From DASYAE01 sp036501535 (lineage in GTDB: Bacteria > Actinomycetota > Actinomycetes > Streptomycetales > Catenulisporaceae): 40,899 nucleotides of DNA. The notes under the pieces were generated by a model. That model saw only the letters and a list, made by a program, of their open reading frames with translations. It did not search any database and was not told the DNA's origin. The position numbers and the translations under genes are program-made. Below are positions 32,132 through 40,692 of the stretch, piece after piece. Each line of letters starts with the position of its first letter. Within the stretch, counting starts at the first letter, position 1. The stretch covers positions 1 through 40,899 of the forward strand of contig DASYAE010000265.1 of assembly GCA_036501535.1 (NCBI GenBank). Direction: 5' to 3'.

Positions 32132-32292
32132 GGGGCAAGTTAAGCACCCGGCCGGTTGCCGGATGCGGCCGGTGTCGGGAAACCGGGGCCGCGGCCGCGC
32201 GGAGCGCTCGTCGGCCGGCGCGCCGCACCGCAGCCGCATCAGTGTCCGAATCCGTCGCTAGGATCGGGCGCACCGCGAAGAAGGGGTGGATG

Positions 32293-34416
32293 ATGACCGG
32301 CGTGGATGCCTGGGCCGACGTGTTCGAGGGCTTCGAAGACGTGCCCTGGACGACGATGAAGCATGCTTACGGCAAAGCGGACGACGTCCTGACCGAGCTG
32401 CCGAAACTGGCCTCCGACGACTCCGAGGAGCGCACAGGCGCGCTGGGCTTCCTCTGGCACGGCGTCCATCATCAGGGCGACATATACGACTCCACCGTGG
32501 CCGCGCTGCCGTTCCTGGTCCGCGCGGCCGTCGCGGCCGGCTTCCCGGACCGGGACGGGATCCTCGACCTGCTCGCCAGCATCGGCGGATACAGCCTCTC
32601 CAACGGCGGCGCGACCGAGCCTCGCGAGCAGGAGCCCGGGTGGCTGCCGATGATGAGACAGGCCTATGCCGGTGTGCTGGCCGGCACGCCCGGCTACCTC
32701 GCCGCGCTGCAGGACCCTGATGTCCAGCTGCGCTACAGCGCTGTGAAGGTCCTGCAGTACTGCCGCCGCGAACGCGCCCTGGTCATGCCCGCACTCCATG
32801 CCGCGCTGTCCACGGAGAGCCACCCGGAAGTCCAGGTCGCGCTGATCAACGGGTATCTCGCGATCGCATCGGCCGAGCCGTTCTCGGCGTCGGTCGACGA
32901 GACCGCGCAACAGTGGCTGCTGGATCTGCTGGCCGACGAGACGCAGCGCCCGCACATCCGGCTGGCCGCGCTGATCCAGGTCGCCGAGCGGATCGCGGAC
33001 CGGGTGCCCGCGGACGCCGTCGACCTGGCGCTCGGCCTGGCCGAGGGGCTGCGCGGGAACGAGCCGGACAGTGACGACTCGGCCGGCGGCCTACTCGCGG
33101 GTGTGAACCGCGCGCTGGGTGAACGGGTCGGCGACCGCATGGTGCTGATATCGCACGAACTGGACGCGGGCCGCGGTGAGCGGGCCATTGACGCGTTGCG
33201 GCTGGCGCGTTCGCTGATGCAGGATTTCCGCGGGGACTTCACGGAGCTGCTCCAGCGGGTCGGCGGCCATCTCGTCCACGCGACCGAGCCGGATGTGCGT
33301 ATAGCGGCCATCAGCGCACTGGAAGAACTCGGCGAGGTGGCGGCTCCGGCATGCGACGCGATCGTCGAAGTGCTCGAGCATGCTCCCCGTGAATACGAGG
33401 ACGAAGGCACTGACCCGCTCGCCAAGGGAACGGCCTGGATGGTCGTGCACAGCTCGCACGGTCCGCAGGTCGGCAACCTGGTCGCCGTGCTGGCCCGGGC
33501 CCGCGATCCGCGCGTCGTGCCGATCCTGCGCACGTGCCTCGAACAACCCGCGCTCGTCCGGGATCTCGGCCAGGCGATCGGCGCAGCCGGACCGGTCGCG
33601 GCGGAGCTGGTGCGCCGCGTCCGGGAGCACATCAGCCGGCTGACCGCGAACGACTCCGCCGCCAAGCAGCAACTGGCCTACGCGCTGGGCCGGATCGGTC
33701 CGGCGGCCGCGGACGCCGCGCCTGATCTCGTCGCAATGCTCGAAGATGGCCTGGCGGCGGCCCAGGGCAGCGCCACGACAGCACAGCGCAGCGCCACGAT
33801 GGCATTGAACGCCGCCGCAACGGCTCTGGGCCTCATCGGGCCCACGGCGGCCGCGGCTCCCGGCGCGGTCGACGTACTGCGGCGCATGCTCGACCACGAA
33901 GATCAGTACGCCGCGCTGAACGCGGCCACCGCGCTCGCCCACATCACTCCCGACGACGCGCTGCTCCGGCCGTTCTTCGAAGGCGTCTTCGTCGCCCCGA
34001 AGGGGCGGCCCGTGGCGGCGGCCGAAGGGCTCGCGCTGCTCGGGCCCGGGCCGGGCACCGCCCCGGATGCGCTGCTCGCACGGCTCGACCAGCTGCTCGA
34101 GGACTCGGACGGCTGGGGCCTGGCCGCCGCGGCGATCGCGCTCTGGCACACCACCGGCGAGAGCGCCAGAGCGGTTCCCGCGCTGCGGCGCGCGTGGGAG
34201 AGCTCGCACCACACCCGCCGATACGTCGCGCACCACGCCGCGGGCATGGGTCCCGCCGCCGCAGGGCTCGAATCCCTGCTGCAGGCCGAGCTCGCGGCCG
34301 TGCGCCGGCACAACCGGCCGGCCGGATCGACGGTCTGGAGCACCGCCGATGTCGAGAACGACGAAGAGCTGCTGCGAAAGGTCCGCGTCGCACTGGAGAA
34401 GATCACAGGTCCCTGA
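32293..34416 (+). CDS. HEAT-repeat protein
   Basis: AAGGGG six bases upstream favours ATG 32293 over ATG 32290. The 707-residue soluble protein starts MTGVDAWADVFEGFEDVPWTTMKHAYGKADDV, with the conserved LGFLWHGVHHQGDIYDSTVAALPFLVRAA segment, and consists of helical hairpins of the HEAT type: DVQLRYSAVKVLQYC, DVRIAAISALEELGEVAAPACDAIVEVL, KQQLAYALGRIGPAAADAAPDLVAML, ALNAAATALGLIGPTAAAAPGAVDVL. A short internal repeat (GSATTAQRSATMA) sits near two thirds. HEAT solenoids bind proteins; no catalytic motif is seen. It is divergent from the DUF574 methyltransferase. Confidence 0.82.
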   Translation: MTGVDAWADVFEGFEDVPWTTMKHAYGKADDVLTELPKLASDDSEERTGALGFLWHGVHHQGDIYDSTVAALPFLVRAAVAAGFPDRDGILDLLASIGGYSLSNGGATEPREQEPGWLPMMRQAYAGVLAGTPGYLAALQDPDVQLRYSAVKVLQYCRRERALVMPALHAALSTESHPEVQVALINGYLAIASAEPFSASVDETAQQWLLDLLADETQRPHIRLAALIQVAERIADRVPADAVDLALGLAEGLRGNEPDSDDSAGGLLAGVNRALGERVGDRMVLISHELDAGRGERAIDALRLARSLMQDFRGDFTELLQRVGGHLVHATEPDVRIAAISALEELGEVAAPACDAIVEVLEHAPREYEDEGTDPLAKGTAWMVVHSSHGPQVGNLVAVLARARDPRVVPILRTCLEQPALVRDLGQAIGAAGPVAAELVRRVREHISRLTANDSAAKQQLAYALGRIGPAAADAAPDLVAMLEDGLAAAQGSATTAQRSATMALNAAATALGLIGPTAAAAPGAVDVLRRMLDHEDQYAALNAATALAHITPDDALLRPFFEGVFVAPKGRPVAAAEGLALLGPGPGTAPDALLARLDQLLEDSDGWGLAAAAIALWHTTGESARAVPALRRAWESSHHTRRYVAHHAAGMGPAAAGLESLLQAELAAVRRHNRPAGSTVWSTADVENDEELLRKVRVALEKITGP

Positions 34417-34679
34417 CAGGGACGGCAGCACTGCGACGACGGGCACGGATGGGCATGGGCATGGGCGCCCCGAGAATACCGTCCGCGCGTTCCCGGCGCG
34501 CAATCGAGTGTATTTCGGCGTCGCGTGTCCATGATTAGCGTCACATATCGGTGTCGTCTGTGTTGGCCTTTCATATCTGTCCTGCGGGCGGCGCGTCCCG
34601 GCGCCGACAGTTGTGAGGGCGGGATTCCGTCGGCCGGGTCCGCGGACACCGCGGAATCCGCGCGCAAGACGAGCAGAGG

Positions 34680-35351
34680 ATGGCGGCAATGGGCCCTTCC
34701 ACGGCGTTCTGGCAGCAACTCGGCGAACCGGAGCGGGCCGCGCTCACCGCGGCGGGCCGCCGGGCCCGGTTCCGGCCCGGCACCGCGCTGGTCTCCCAGG
34801 GCGACCACTCGTCGCACGCGATCGTGCTGTTCGAGGGCCTGGTGCGGGTCGTCGCGGCGGGCGCGGACGGCCGCAGCCGGATCCTGGGCCTGCGGGTGCC
34901 CGGCGACCTGCTCGGCGAGCAGGCCGGGATCGACGGCGGCGTGCGGGCCAGCACGCTGATCGCGGTCGAGGCGGCGAGCGGCCTGGTGCTGTCCTGGCCC
35001 GGTTTCGCGCGGATCATGGGGGCTTATCCCGTGGTGAGCCGGGCGGTGCTGCGGACCGTCTCGCTGCGGCTGCGCGAGGCCGAGCGGCTGCGGCTGGCGG
35101 TCGAGGGGCGCTTCGTGACCAGCCGGGTCGCCGCGGCGATCCTGGACCTCACGGCGCGGGTGGGCCGGGGCGGGCCGCACGGCCTGGAGCTGACCGGGGT
35201 CTCCCAGGAGGACCTGGCCAGCATCGTCGGCTCGTCGCGGGAGTCGGTGAACAGGGCCCTGCTGCGCCTGCGCCGCACCGGCGCGGTGGACACCGGGCGG
35301 CGCCGGCTGACCGTGACCGACCCGGCGGCGCTCCAGGCCGCGTGCGAATGA
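34680..35351 (+). CDS. Crp/Fnr family transcriptional regulator
   Basis: The 223-residue protein has an N-terminal cyclic-nucleotide-binding beta barrel (VSQGDHSSHAIVLFEGLVRVVAAGADGRSRILGLRVPGDLLGEQAGIDGG), a long dimerisation helix (SRAVLRTVSLRLREAERLRLAVEGRF) and a C-terminal HTH_Crp (LTGVSQEDLASIVGSSRESVNRALLRLRRTGAV). The phosphate-cassette position is LGEQAGIDGGVRAST, not a perfect cAMP site, so the ligand is uncertain. AGAGG abuts ATG 34680, so the second ATG (34689) may be the true start. The 263-bp region upstream contains no other gene. Confidence 0.87.
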   Translation: MAAMGPSTAFWQQLGEPERAALTAAGRRARFRPGTALVSQGDHSSHAIVLFEGLVRVVAAGADGRSRILGLRVPGDLLGEQAGIDGGVRASTLIAVEAASGLVLSWPGFARIMGAYPVVSRAVLRTVSLRLREAERLRLAVEGRFVTSRVAAAILDLTARVGRGGPHGLELTGVSQEDLASIVGSSRESVNRALLRLRRTGAVDTGRRRLTVTDPAALQAACE

Positions 35352-35646
35352 GGCGAACCGGCCGATCCGGATATTCCGGCGCCGGGGTCTGACCGGCGAG
35401 TCAGAATACCGGCGCGTATGGTCGGCCCGCGCTTCGTTTTACCCACCCGATATTCGCCCGAGAGGTTTATCGATCTGGTGTGGCGGGCGCCGCACGATAT
35501 CGTTGCGCGGGCTGCGGCACGTCCGCCTGAATCGCCCTGGCGAATTTCCCGTCATGTGACGAATGACGCTCGCCGGGTGCGGTGCGGTGCTTGGCTTGAG
35601 CGCGCAAGGCCCAGCGCGCACGGGGTGATACCAGAGGGGATACAGG
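35352..35646. other. Non-coding stretch between the Crp-like gene and a small membrane protein gene
   Basis: This 295-bp stretch is slightly less GC-rich than its surroundings. I see no plausible gene or strong hairpin in it. It should hold the promoter of the gene at 35647, whose ribosome-binding site AGAGGGG lies just upstream of its ATG. Confidence 0.4.
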
Positions 35647-36006
35647 ATGTTGAGGGTGCTCGGTGTCGGAATCCTGATGATTATCGTCGGGGTCGTACTC
35701 AGAGCGCACTACGAGCCCGTCGCCCAGGCCTGCACCAGCGGCCTCGGCACGCTCACGCAGGGCCTTACGTCGGCACCGGGCAACTGCTCCACGGCGCAGG
35801 GTGCTGCGTCCATCGCCCCCTGGCTGATCGGCGTGGGAGCCGTGGTCAGCACAGGCTGTGCGCTGGCGCTGGGAGGCCTGTTGGGCTCGATGGGAATCGG
35901 AGCGAAGAACACGGAGACGCCCGCCGACGAGTCGCCGGCGGCTTCGATGGAGGTGCCGGGCCGGGTCTCGAGCTTCGACCGCCCCGGAAACCACCGGGCA
36001 GGTTGA
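35647..36006 (+). CDS. Small two-helix membrane protein
   Basis: This 119-residue protein has one N-terminal transmembrane helix (MLRVLGVGILMIIVGVVL), a short outer loop with two Cys (ACTSGLGTLTQGL...GNCS), a second helix (APWLIGVGAVVSTGCALALGGLLG) and a cytosolic polar tail. AGAGGGGATACAGG precedes the ATG. I do not recognise the family. The two loop Cys could form a disulfide. Confidence 0.6.
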   Translation: MLRVLGVGILMIIVGVVLRAHYEPVAQACTSGLGTLTQGLTSAPGNCSTAQGAASIAPWLIGVGAVVSTGCALALGGLLGSMGIGAKNTETPADESPAASMEVPGRVSSFDRPGNHRAG

Positions 36007-36021
36007 TCCGAGCCGGCCGGC

Positions 36022-36056
36022 CAGCGGCGGGCGCCTTCACGGGCCGCCCGCCGCTG
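36022..36056. terminator. Bidirectional hairpin terminator
   Basis: A perfect 12-bp stem (CAGCGGCGGGCG, 36022-36033, with CGCCCGCCGCTG, 36045-36056) encloses an 11-nt loop. It lies between the convergent small membrane protein gene (ends 36006) and the toroid protein gene (ends 36088). Confidence 0.7.
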
Positions 36057-36087
36057 CCGTGTCCGGCCGCTGCCATGTCCCGCGCAG

Positions 36088-36972
36088 TCAGCTCTCTGTG
36101 TCGATCCGGCCGAAGGAGGCCAGCGTGCGCAGCGCCTGCAGGGTGACGACGCCGCGCCACTCGAGCAGCGCCGCCTCGCCCGGCGGGTCCCACCGGATCG
36201 GCCAGCCGCCGTCGGCCTGCTGCTCCCGCTCGAGCAGGTCGAGGTGCGCCTCGATGACCTCGTCCTCGAACAGCGCCCGCCAGCGGCTGTCCGCGAAGGG
36301 CGCGACGTCGAGCGGCGAGAGCCCGTAGCCCTCGGCCTCCGGGTCGAGCCGGAACCAGTCGGCCTCGGCGAGCCGGTCGCGCACCTTCTGCGCCACCGCG
36401 TCGGCCCGGTCCCGCTCGGGAGTGTGGTCGAGGAAGACCAGGATCTCGCTCAGGGCGTGCGCATCAGAGGGCAGATCCGCATCGTCCAGCTGGTCCCAGC
36501 AGTACTGCGCGGCCGCCGAGATCCACGGATGGTCCGCCTCGAGCTGGTATAAGTACCCGACGAGACCCGCGGTCGGGTTCAGGCCGGGCTCGTAGGTCCA
36601 GTCGGTCCAGTGCGCGGCCCGTGGATAGGCCTCGATGACCGGGAAGGCGAGCGGCACGGCCCCGCCCCGGCCGGCCTCCTCGGCGACCTGCGCGAGGTAT
36701 TCGCAGGCCGCCCGGACCAGCGGCGGGTCGTCGGTCTGCGCCGCGGCCATCGTCCTCAGCGCGACCTCCACGTCGACCGGCAGGCTGGCCGGGCACCGCT
36801 TGTCCGGTTCCAGACCGTGCCCGAAGCCGCCGTCGCCGTTGAGGTAGCCCTTCAGCGCGTCGAGGACGCCGTCCCCGGCCGCGCCGTCGAAGCAGGCGCC
36901 GAACAGCCGCCGCTCGAGCAGTCGCCCCTCGCGCAGCAGGAACTCCCGCCCCTCCGCGAATCGCTCATCCAT
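36088..36972 (-). CDS. Prenyltransferase/terpene-cyclase-like alpha-toroid protein
   Basis: This 294-residue soluble protein is made of paired helices with QW-like turns: ALKGYLNGDGGFGHGLEPD near the N-terminus and REQQADGGWPIRWDPPGEAALLEWRGVVTLQALRTLASFGRI at the C-terminus. These are typical of the squalene-cyclase/prenyltransferase toroid superfamily. The DXDD or DCTAE motifs of active cyclases are not seen and the length is half that of a squalene cyclase, so a single-toroid protein of unknown function is more likely than a cyclase. It is divergent from the GNAT gene. Confidence 0.7.
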   Translation of the reverse strand: MDERFAEGREFLLREGRLLERRLFGACFDGAAGDGVLDALKGYLNGDGGFGHGLEPDKRCPASLPVDVEVALRTMAAAQTDDPPLVRAACEYLAQVAEEAGRGGAVPLAFPVIEAYPRAAHWTDWTYEPGLNPTAGLVGYLYQLEADHPWISAAAQYCWDQLDDADLPSDAHALSEILVFLDHTPERDRADAVAQKVRDRLAEADWFRLDPEAEGYGLSPLDVAPFADSRWRALFEDEVIEAHLDLLEREQQADGGWPIRWDPPGEAALLEWRGVVTLQALRTLASFGRIDTES

Positions 36973-37129
36973 GGGGCACGACGGTAGGTGGGACGTCTGA
37001 CATTGTCGAGGACCCGCGGGCCGCGGAGCCCGGCGAGTCGGGAAAACGCCTGGACGCGGGACATGGCCGGACCATAGCGTTCCGCCCAGTGGAAGCGGTT
37101 GGTCGGGCGAGACATATGCAGAGGGTCAC

Positions 37130-37732
37130 ATGAGCGCATTGCGGTTCCGGCTGCGGACCGCCGGCCCCGGGGACGCCGAGGCGGTGGCGCTGCTCCACGC
37201 GGACAGCTGGCGCCGGTTCTACCGCGGCGCATATGCGGACTCGTATCTGGACGGCGACGTCGTCTCGGACCGCCTGGCGGTCTGGTCGGCGCGCCTGGCC
37301 GCGCAGTGCGGGACGGAGACGATCCTCGCCGAGGCCGAGAGCGAGGCCGAGGGTGATACCGAGAGCGCGGGCGGTACCGCCCTGCTCGGCTTCGTGCACA
37401 CGGCCTTCGATGACGACGACAGGTGGGGCAGCCTGATCGACAACCTCCACGTCCGCAGCGACCTGCGGCGCACCGGCGTAGGCAGGGCCCTGATGATCCG
37501 GGCCGCCGGGTCCGTCGCCGAGCGCACGGCGACCGGGGCGATGTACCTCTGGGTGCTCGAGCAGAACACCGCCGCGCAGCGGTTCTACCAGGCTCTGGGC
37601 GGTGCGCGCGTCGAGAAGGCCCACCTGGACCCGCCCGGCGGCGACCGGTCCAAGATCAACGGGGACCCGCTCAAGTTCCGGATGGCCTGGCCGGACGCGT
37701 CGCTGCTGGCTCGCGGCGGCGGCGCCGGCTGA
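37130..37732 (+). CDS. GNAT family N-acetyltransferase
   Basis: The 200-residue protein shows the GNAT fold: FRLRTAGPGDAEAVALLHADSWRRFYRGAY at the start, then GFVHTAFDDDDRWGSLIDNLHVRSDLRRTGVGRALMIRAAGS with the acetyl-CoA pyrophosphate loop RRTGVG. MYLWVLEQNTAAQRFYQALGGARVEK follows. An acidic low-complexity insert (AEAESEAEGDTESAGG) lies between strands. The acceptor is unknown. Confidence 0.87.
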   Translation: MSALRFRLRTAGPGDAEAVALLHADSWRRFYRGAYADSYLDGDVVSDRLAVWSARLAAQCGTETILAEAESEAEGDTESAGGTALLGFVHTAFDDDDRWGSLIDNLHVRSDLRRTGVGRALMIRAAGSVAERTATGAMYLWVLEQNTAAQRFYQALGGARVEKAHLDPPGGDRSKINGDPLKFRMAWPDASLLARGGGAG

Positions 37733-37737
37733 CGCGC

Positions 37738-38511
37738 CTACACCCGACCCACCCCGAAAGCGTTCTGGCCGCCGGTGTTGTAGATCACCTGGCCGGTGAT
37801 GAAGTCCGCCTCGTCGCCGACCAGGAACGAGACCAGGTTCGCGGTGTCCGCGGGCCGGCCGACCCGGCCGAGCGCGAACATGCCCTCCAGCTGCGCGCGC
37901 CGCTCGGCGGGGATCTGCTCCCAGCTCTCGGTGGCCGAGGTGCCGGGCCCGACCGCGTTGACGGTGATCCGGCGCGCGCCCAGCTCCAGCGCGGCGACCC
38001 GGGTGAGCTGCTCGACGAAGGCCTTGGAGCCGCCGTAGAGAGCGGTGTTCGGCATCGCGGTGCTGATGGCGGCGGAGGAGAGGTTCACGATCCGCCCGCC
38101 CTCGGCCAGCTTGTCCGCCGCGGCCTGGACCAGCAGGAACGGGGCCCGGGCGTTGACCGCGAGCAGCAGGTCGACGTCCTCGAGCGTGCTCTCGCGCAGC
38201 GGGAACCAGTGCAGCGCGCCGGCGTTGTTGACCAGGATGTCCACCTTGCCGAACTCGGCGATCGCGGCGTCGAGCACCGCCGCGGCGGCTGGCGCCTCGG
38301 CCAGGTCGGCCCGGATCACCAGGGCCCTGCGACCCAGCTCGCGCACCTGCCCGGCGACCCGGTCGGCGCCGTCCTTGCCGGTGTTGTAGGTGAGCGCGAC
38401 GTCGGCCCCGTCCGCGGCCAGGCGCCGGACGATCTGCGCCCCGAGCCCCCGGCTGCCGCCGGTGACGAGCGCGACCTTCCCGGCCAGCCGCACTTCCGTG
38501 TCAGTAGTCAT
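37738..38511 (-). CDS. Short-chain dehydrogenase/reductase
   Basis: This 257-residue classical SDR has KVALVTGGSRGLGAQIVRRL (TGxxxGxG, about 17-24), the NNAG motif (DILVNNAGALHW), the catalytic Ser in VNLSSAAIS, and YGGSK for YxxxK. It ends GQVIYNTGGQNAFGVGRV. The substrate is undetermined; many relatives reduce 3-oxoacyl or aliphatic ketones with NADPH. A palindrome 56 bp upstream resembles a motif at the start of the nearby LysR gene, which suggests control by that regulator. Confidence 0.9.
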   Translation of the reverse strand: MTTDTEVRLAGKVALVTGGSRGLGAQIVRRLAADGADVALTYNTGKDGADRVAGQVRELGRRALVIRADLAEAPAAAAVLDAAIAEFGKVDILVNNAGALHWFPLRESTLEDVDLLLAVNARAPFLLVQAAADKLAEGGRIVNLSSAAISTAMPNTALYGGSKAFVEQLTRVAALELGARRITVNAVGPGTSATESWEQIPAERRAQLEGMFALGRVGRPADTANLVSFLVGDEADFITGQVIYNTGGQNAFGVGRV

Positions 38512-38566
38512 GCGATCAGTCCAGCAGCCCGCCGACCGGCGCAGAAGGACGCGTTGGCTCTCGTTC

Positions 38567-38583
38567 CATACGCTGCGCGTATG
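38567..38583. promoter_or_regulatory. LysR-type operator upstream of the SDR gene
   Basis: CATACGC-TGC-GCGTATG is a perfect 7+7 inverted repeat. TACGCTGCGCGTATG within it matches TACACTGCGCTTATG at the LysR start in 13 of 15 positions. Its place about 56 bp upstream of the SDR start suits a LysR activator site. Confidence 0.62.
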
Positions 38584-38610
38584 AATCGAGGCCCTGGCCG
38601 GTGGCCGGGG

Positions 38611-39153
38611 TCAGACCCGGTCGAGGGGCCGATGCGGCCCGTCCGGCAGCTGCGCCGTGATCGTGTCGCCGGGACGCACCGCGCCGCCCACCAGGACGAT
38701 GCTCATGATCCCGGCCTTGCGCACGATGTTCCCGGCCTCGTCCCGGCCGACGACCTTCTTCAGCAGCCCGTCCTGGAAGCCGTCGATCTGCAGGCAGGGA
38801 TTGCGCAGGCCGGTGACCTCCACGACCGCCTCCCCGCCGATGCGCAGCAGCGTTCCGACGGGCAGGCCGAGCAGGTCGATGCCGCTGGTGGTGATGTTCT
38901 CGCCGAGCTCACCGGGTGCCACGTCGAATCCCTGCGCGCCGACCTCGGCGAAGAGCTCCTCATGGATGAGGTGGACCTGGCGCAGGTTCGGCTGGGTCGG
39001 GTCCCGCGCGACGCGCGAGCGGTGCTTGACCGTGACGCCGGCGTGTACGTCCCCCTCCACGCCGAGCCCGGCGAGCAGCGTGATGCCGGCCCGGTTGGGC
39101 TTGGAGAACGAGTACTCGCCGTTGCTGCTGACCGCCGTCACCGTCCCGCGCAT
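38611..39153 (-). CDS. MOSC domain-containing protein
   Basis: ATG 39153 with GGGAGGG upstream gives 180 residues. MOSC features are visible: VEGDVHAGVTVKHRSRVARDPTQPNLRQVHLIHEELF, GELGENITTSGIDLLGLPVGTLLRIG, and EVTGLRNPCLQIDGF with the conserved Cys (C120). MOSC domains bind molybdenum cofactor sulfide and act in sulfur-transfer or N-hydroxylated-compound reduction. It is divergent from the LysR gene and lies upstream of the SDR gene on the same strand. Confidence 0.87.
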   Translation of the reverse strand: MRGTVTAVSSNGEYSFSKPNRAGITLLAGLGVEGDVHAGVTVKHRSRVARDPTQPNLRQVHLIHEELFAEVGAQGFDVAPGELGENITTSGIDLLGLPVGTLLRIGGEAVVEVTGLRNPCLQIDGFQDGLLKKVVGRDEAGNIVRKAGIMSIVLVGGAVRPGDTITAQLPDGPHRPLDRV

Positions 39154-39214
39154 GCCGCGCCCTCCCGTTCGGTACTGATGATCCACCACAAGCTTAGCCG
39201 CGGTTCCAGGCCGT

Positions 39215-39229
39215 TACACTGCGCTTATG
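39215..39229. promoter_or_regulatory. Candidate LysR auto-operator at its own start
   Basis: TACACTGCGCTTATG overlaps the LysR ATG (39227) and matches the SDR-upstream site (38569-38583) at 13 of 15 positions. The shared CTGCGC core with TA/TATG flanks suggests one regulator binds both. Confidence 0.5.
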
Positions 39230-40135
39230 GACGACATCGAAGTCCGGGAGCTTCGGTACTTCATCGCGGTCGCGCAGGAGCTCAACTTCACCCGGGCCGC
39301 GCAGCGCCTCGGCATCGCCCAGCCGCCGCTATCCGCCGCCATCGCCAAGCTGGAGCGCAAGCTCGGCGTGCCGCTGCTGGAGCGCACCAGCCGCCGGGTC
39401 GCGCTGACCCCGGCCGGAGCGGTGCTGCTGGAGCAGGGCCGGATCGCGGTCGAGGGCTTCGGCGCCGCCGTCGAGCGGGCCCGGCGCAAGGGCGAGCACG
39501 CGGACCGGCTCACCGTCGCGGTGAAGGCGGGCGGCGGCACGGATCTGCTGCGCAGGATCACGCAGCTGTGCGCACAGGATCCGCAGATGCCTGATGTGCA
39601 CGTCCTGTTCGGCCACTACGGCGAGCAGACCGCGGCGCTGCGCGACGGGACCGCCGACGTCGCCCTGCTGCGCACCCCGTTCGACCCGCGCGGGCTGGAT
39701 GCCGAGGTCCTGCTGGTCGAGCCGAGGGTGGTGGCGCTCGCCACGGACCACCGGCTGGCCGGCCGCCCCGACCTGCGCCGCGCGGATCTGGCCGGGGAGC
39801 CGATGCCGCGCTGGGAGCCGCTCGACGACGCGGTCGCCGCGTATTGGGCGGGGTGGACAGAGGACGCCTCGCTTCGCGAGGGCCCGCTGGTCACCGACAT
39901 CAACCAGCTCCTCGACGCGGTCGCGCTCGGCCAGTCGATCGCCTTCCTGCCGCGCTCCGCGGCGCACCAGTACAACCGGGCCGACCTCGTGTTCCGGCCG
40001 GTCGCCGACCTGGAGCCGAGCACGCTCGCCGCGGCGTGGCCGGACGCCTCCCGCTCGCGCGCGGTGGCCGGCTTCGTCCAGGCCGCGGTCAAGGCCGCGC
40101 AGGAGCTCTCGGAGCAGGCTGCTGCGTTGGCGTGA
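39227..40135 (+). CDS. LysR family transcriptional regulator
   Basis: The 302-residue protein has the LysR N-terminal HTH (VRELRYFIAVAQELNFTRAAQRLGIAQPPLSAAIAKLERKLGVPLLERTSRRVALTPAG) and a periplasmic-binding-protein-like effector domain with LTVAVKAGGGTDLL, LRDGTADVALLRTPF, EPRVVALATDHRLAG and ALGQSIAFLPRSAA. It is divergent from the MOSC gene. The motif shared by its start region and the SDR promoter marks the SDR gene as a likely target. No inducer can be inferred. Confidence 0.92.
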   Translation: MDDIEVRELRYFIAVAQELNFTRAAQRLGIAQPPLSAAIAKLERKLGVPLLERTSRRVALTPAGAVLLEQGRIAVEGFGAAVERARRKGEHADRLTVAVKAGGGTDLLRRITQLCAQDPQMPDVHVLFGHYGEQTAALRDGTADVALLRTPFDPRGLDAEVLLVEPRVVALATDHRLAGRPDLRRADLAGEPMPRWEPLDDAVAAYWAGWTEDASLREGPLVTDINQLLDAVALGQSIAFLPRSAAHQYNRADLVFRPVADLEPSTLAAAWPDASRSRAVAGFVQAAVKAAQELSEQAAALA

Positions 40136-40153
40136 TCCGCAGGGCTCGACCGA

Positions 40154-40564
40154 TCAGCTCTTGTGCATCATGGCGCCCGGCTCGACCAGCAGCCCGCCGA
40201 TCGCCGCGATCCCGGCGAGCAGCCCGGCCGACGCGTTCACGTACTTCGTGCTCGCGAGGATCAGCACGGCGCAGAGCACCGTCAGCGCGGCGGCGACGAC
40301 CAGCAGGAAGGCCCAGACCGGCCGCGGCACCTCGAACCGCGAGCTCGGCTCCCCGGCCTGCACCGCCGGATTGATCAGCGTGCCGAGCAGCGCGGTTATC
40401 GCGGTCGCCCCGGCCGTGCCCATGTTCGTCTGCGTCAGGTGGAACACCGCCAGGTACCCGAGGAAGATCATCAGTCCGAGCAGGCTGGTCGTGGCCAGCC
40501 CGACCCGGGCGAAGATCCACTCCCGGCTCACGGGCATCGTGCTCTGATTCACGGCGGCTGACAT
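40154..40564 (-). CDS. Small three- to four-helix membrane protein
   Basis: ATG 40564 (MSAAVNQSTMPVSREWIF) with GGAG seven bases upstream gives 136 residues. Three to four transmembrane segments are visible: VGLATTSLLGLMIFLGYLAVF, GATAITALLGTLINPAVQA, VWAFLLVVAAALTVLCAVLILA and ASAGLLAGIAAIGGLLV. I do not recognise the family. The frame open upstream to 40654 looks non-coding. Confidence 0.62.
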   Translation of the reverse strand: MSAAVNQSTMPVSREWIFARVGLATTSLLGLMIFLGYLAVFHLTQTNMGTAGATAITALLGTLINPAVQAGEPSSRFEVPRPVWAFLLVVAAALTVLCAVLILASTKYVNASAGLLAGIAAIGGLLVEPGAMMHKS

Positions 40565-40692
40565 GGCGGTCTCCGACTTCCGGAAGGCGGCGGGGTGCGA
40601 GCGGTCGTGCAGGGGAACCTTAGGGAACTTTAGCGGCCGCACCCGGCCCGGCACGTGTACTTCCGATAATCAGGTAATCAGGGTTCCGCCAC

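Noticed and set aside
33766..33805. Short direct repeat GCAGCGCCACGA in the HEAT gene
   Set aside because: Two in-frame copies encoding GSAT/RSAT in a low-complexity linker; no sign of function beyond a small local duplication.
34441..34470. GGGCAT short tandem repeat after the HEAT gene
   Set aside because: Only about two to three units, with no symmetry or coding meaning visible.
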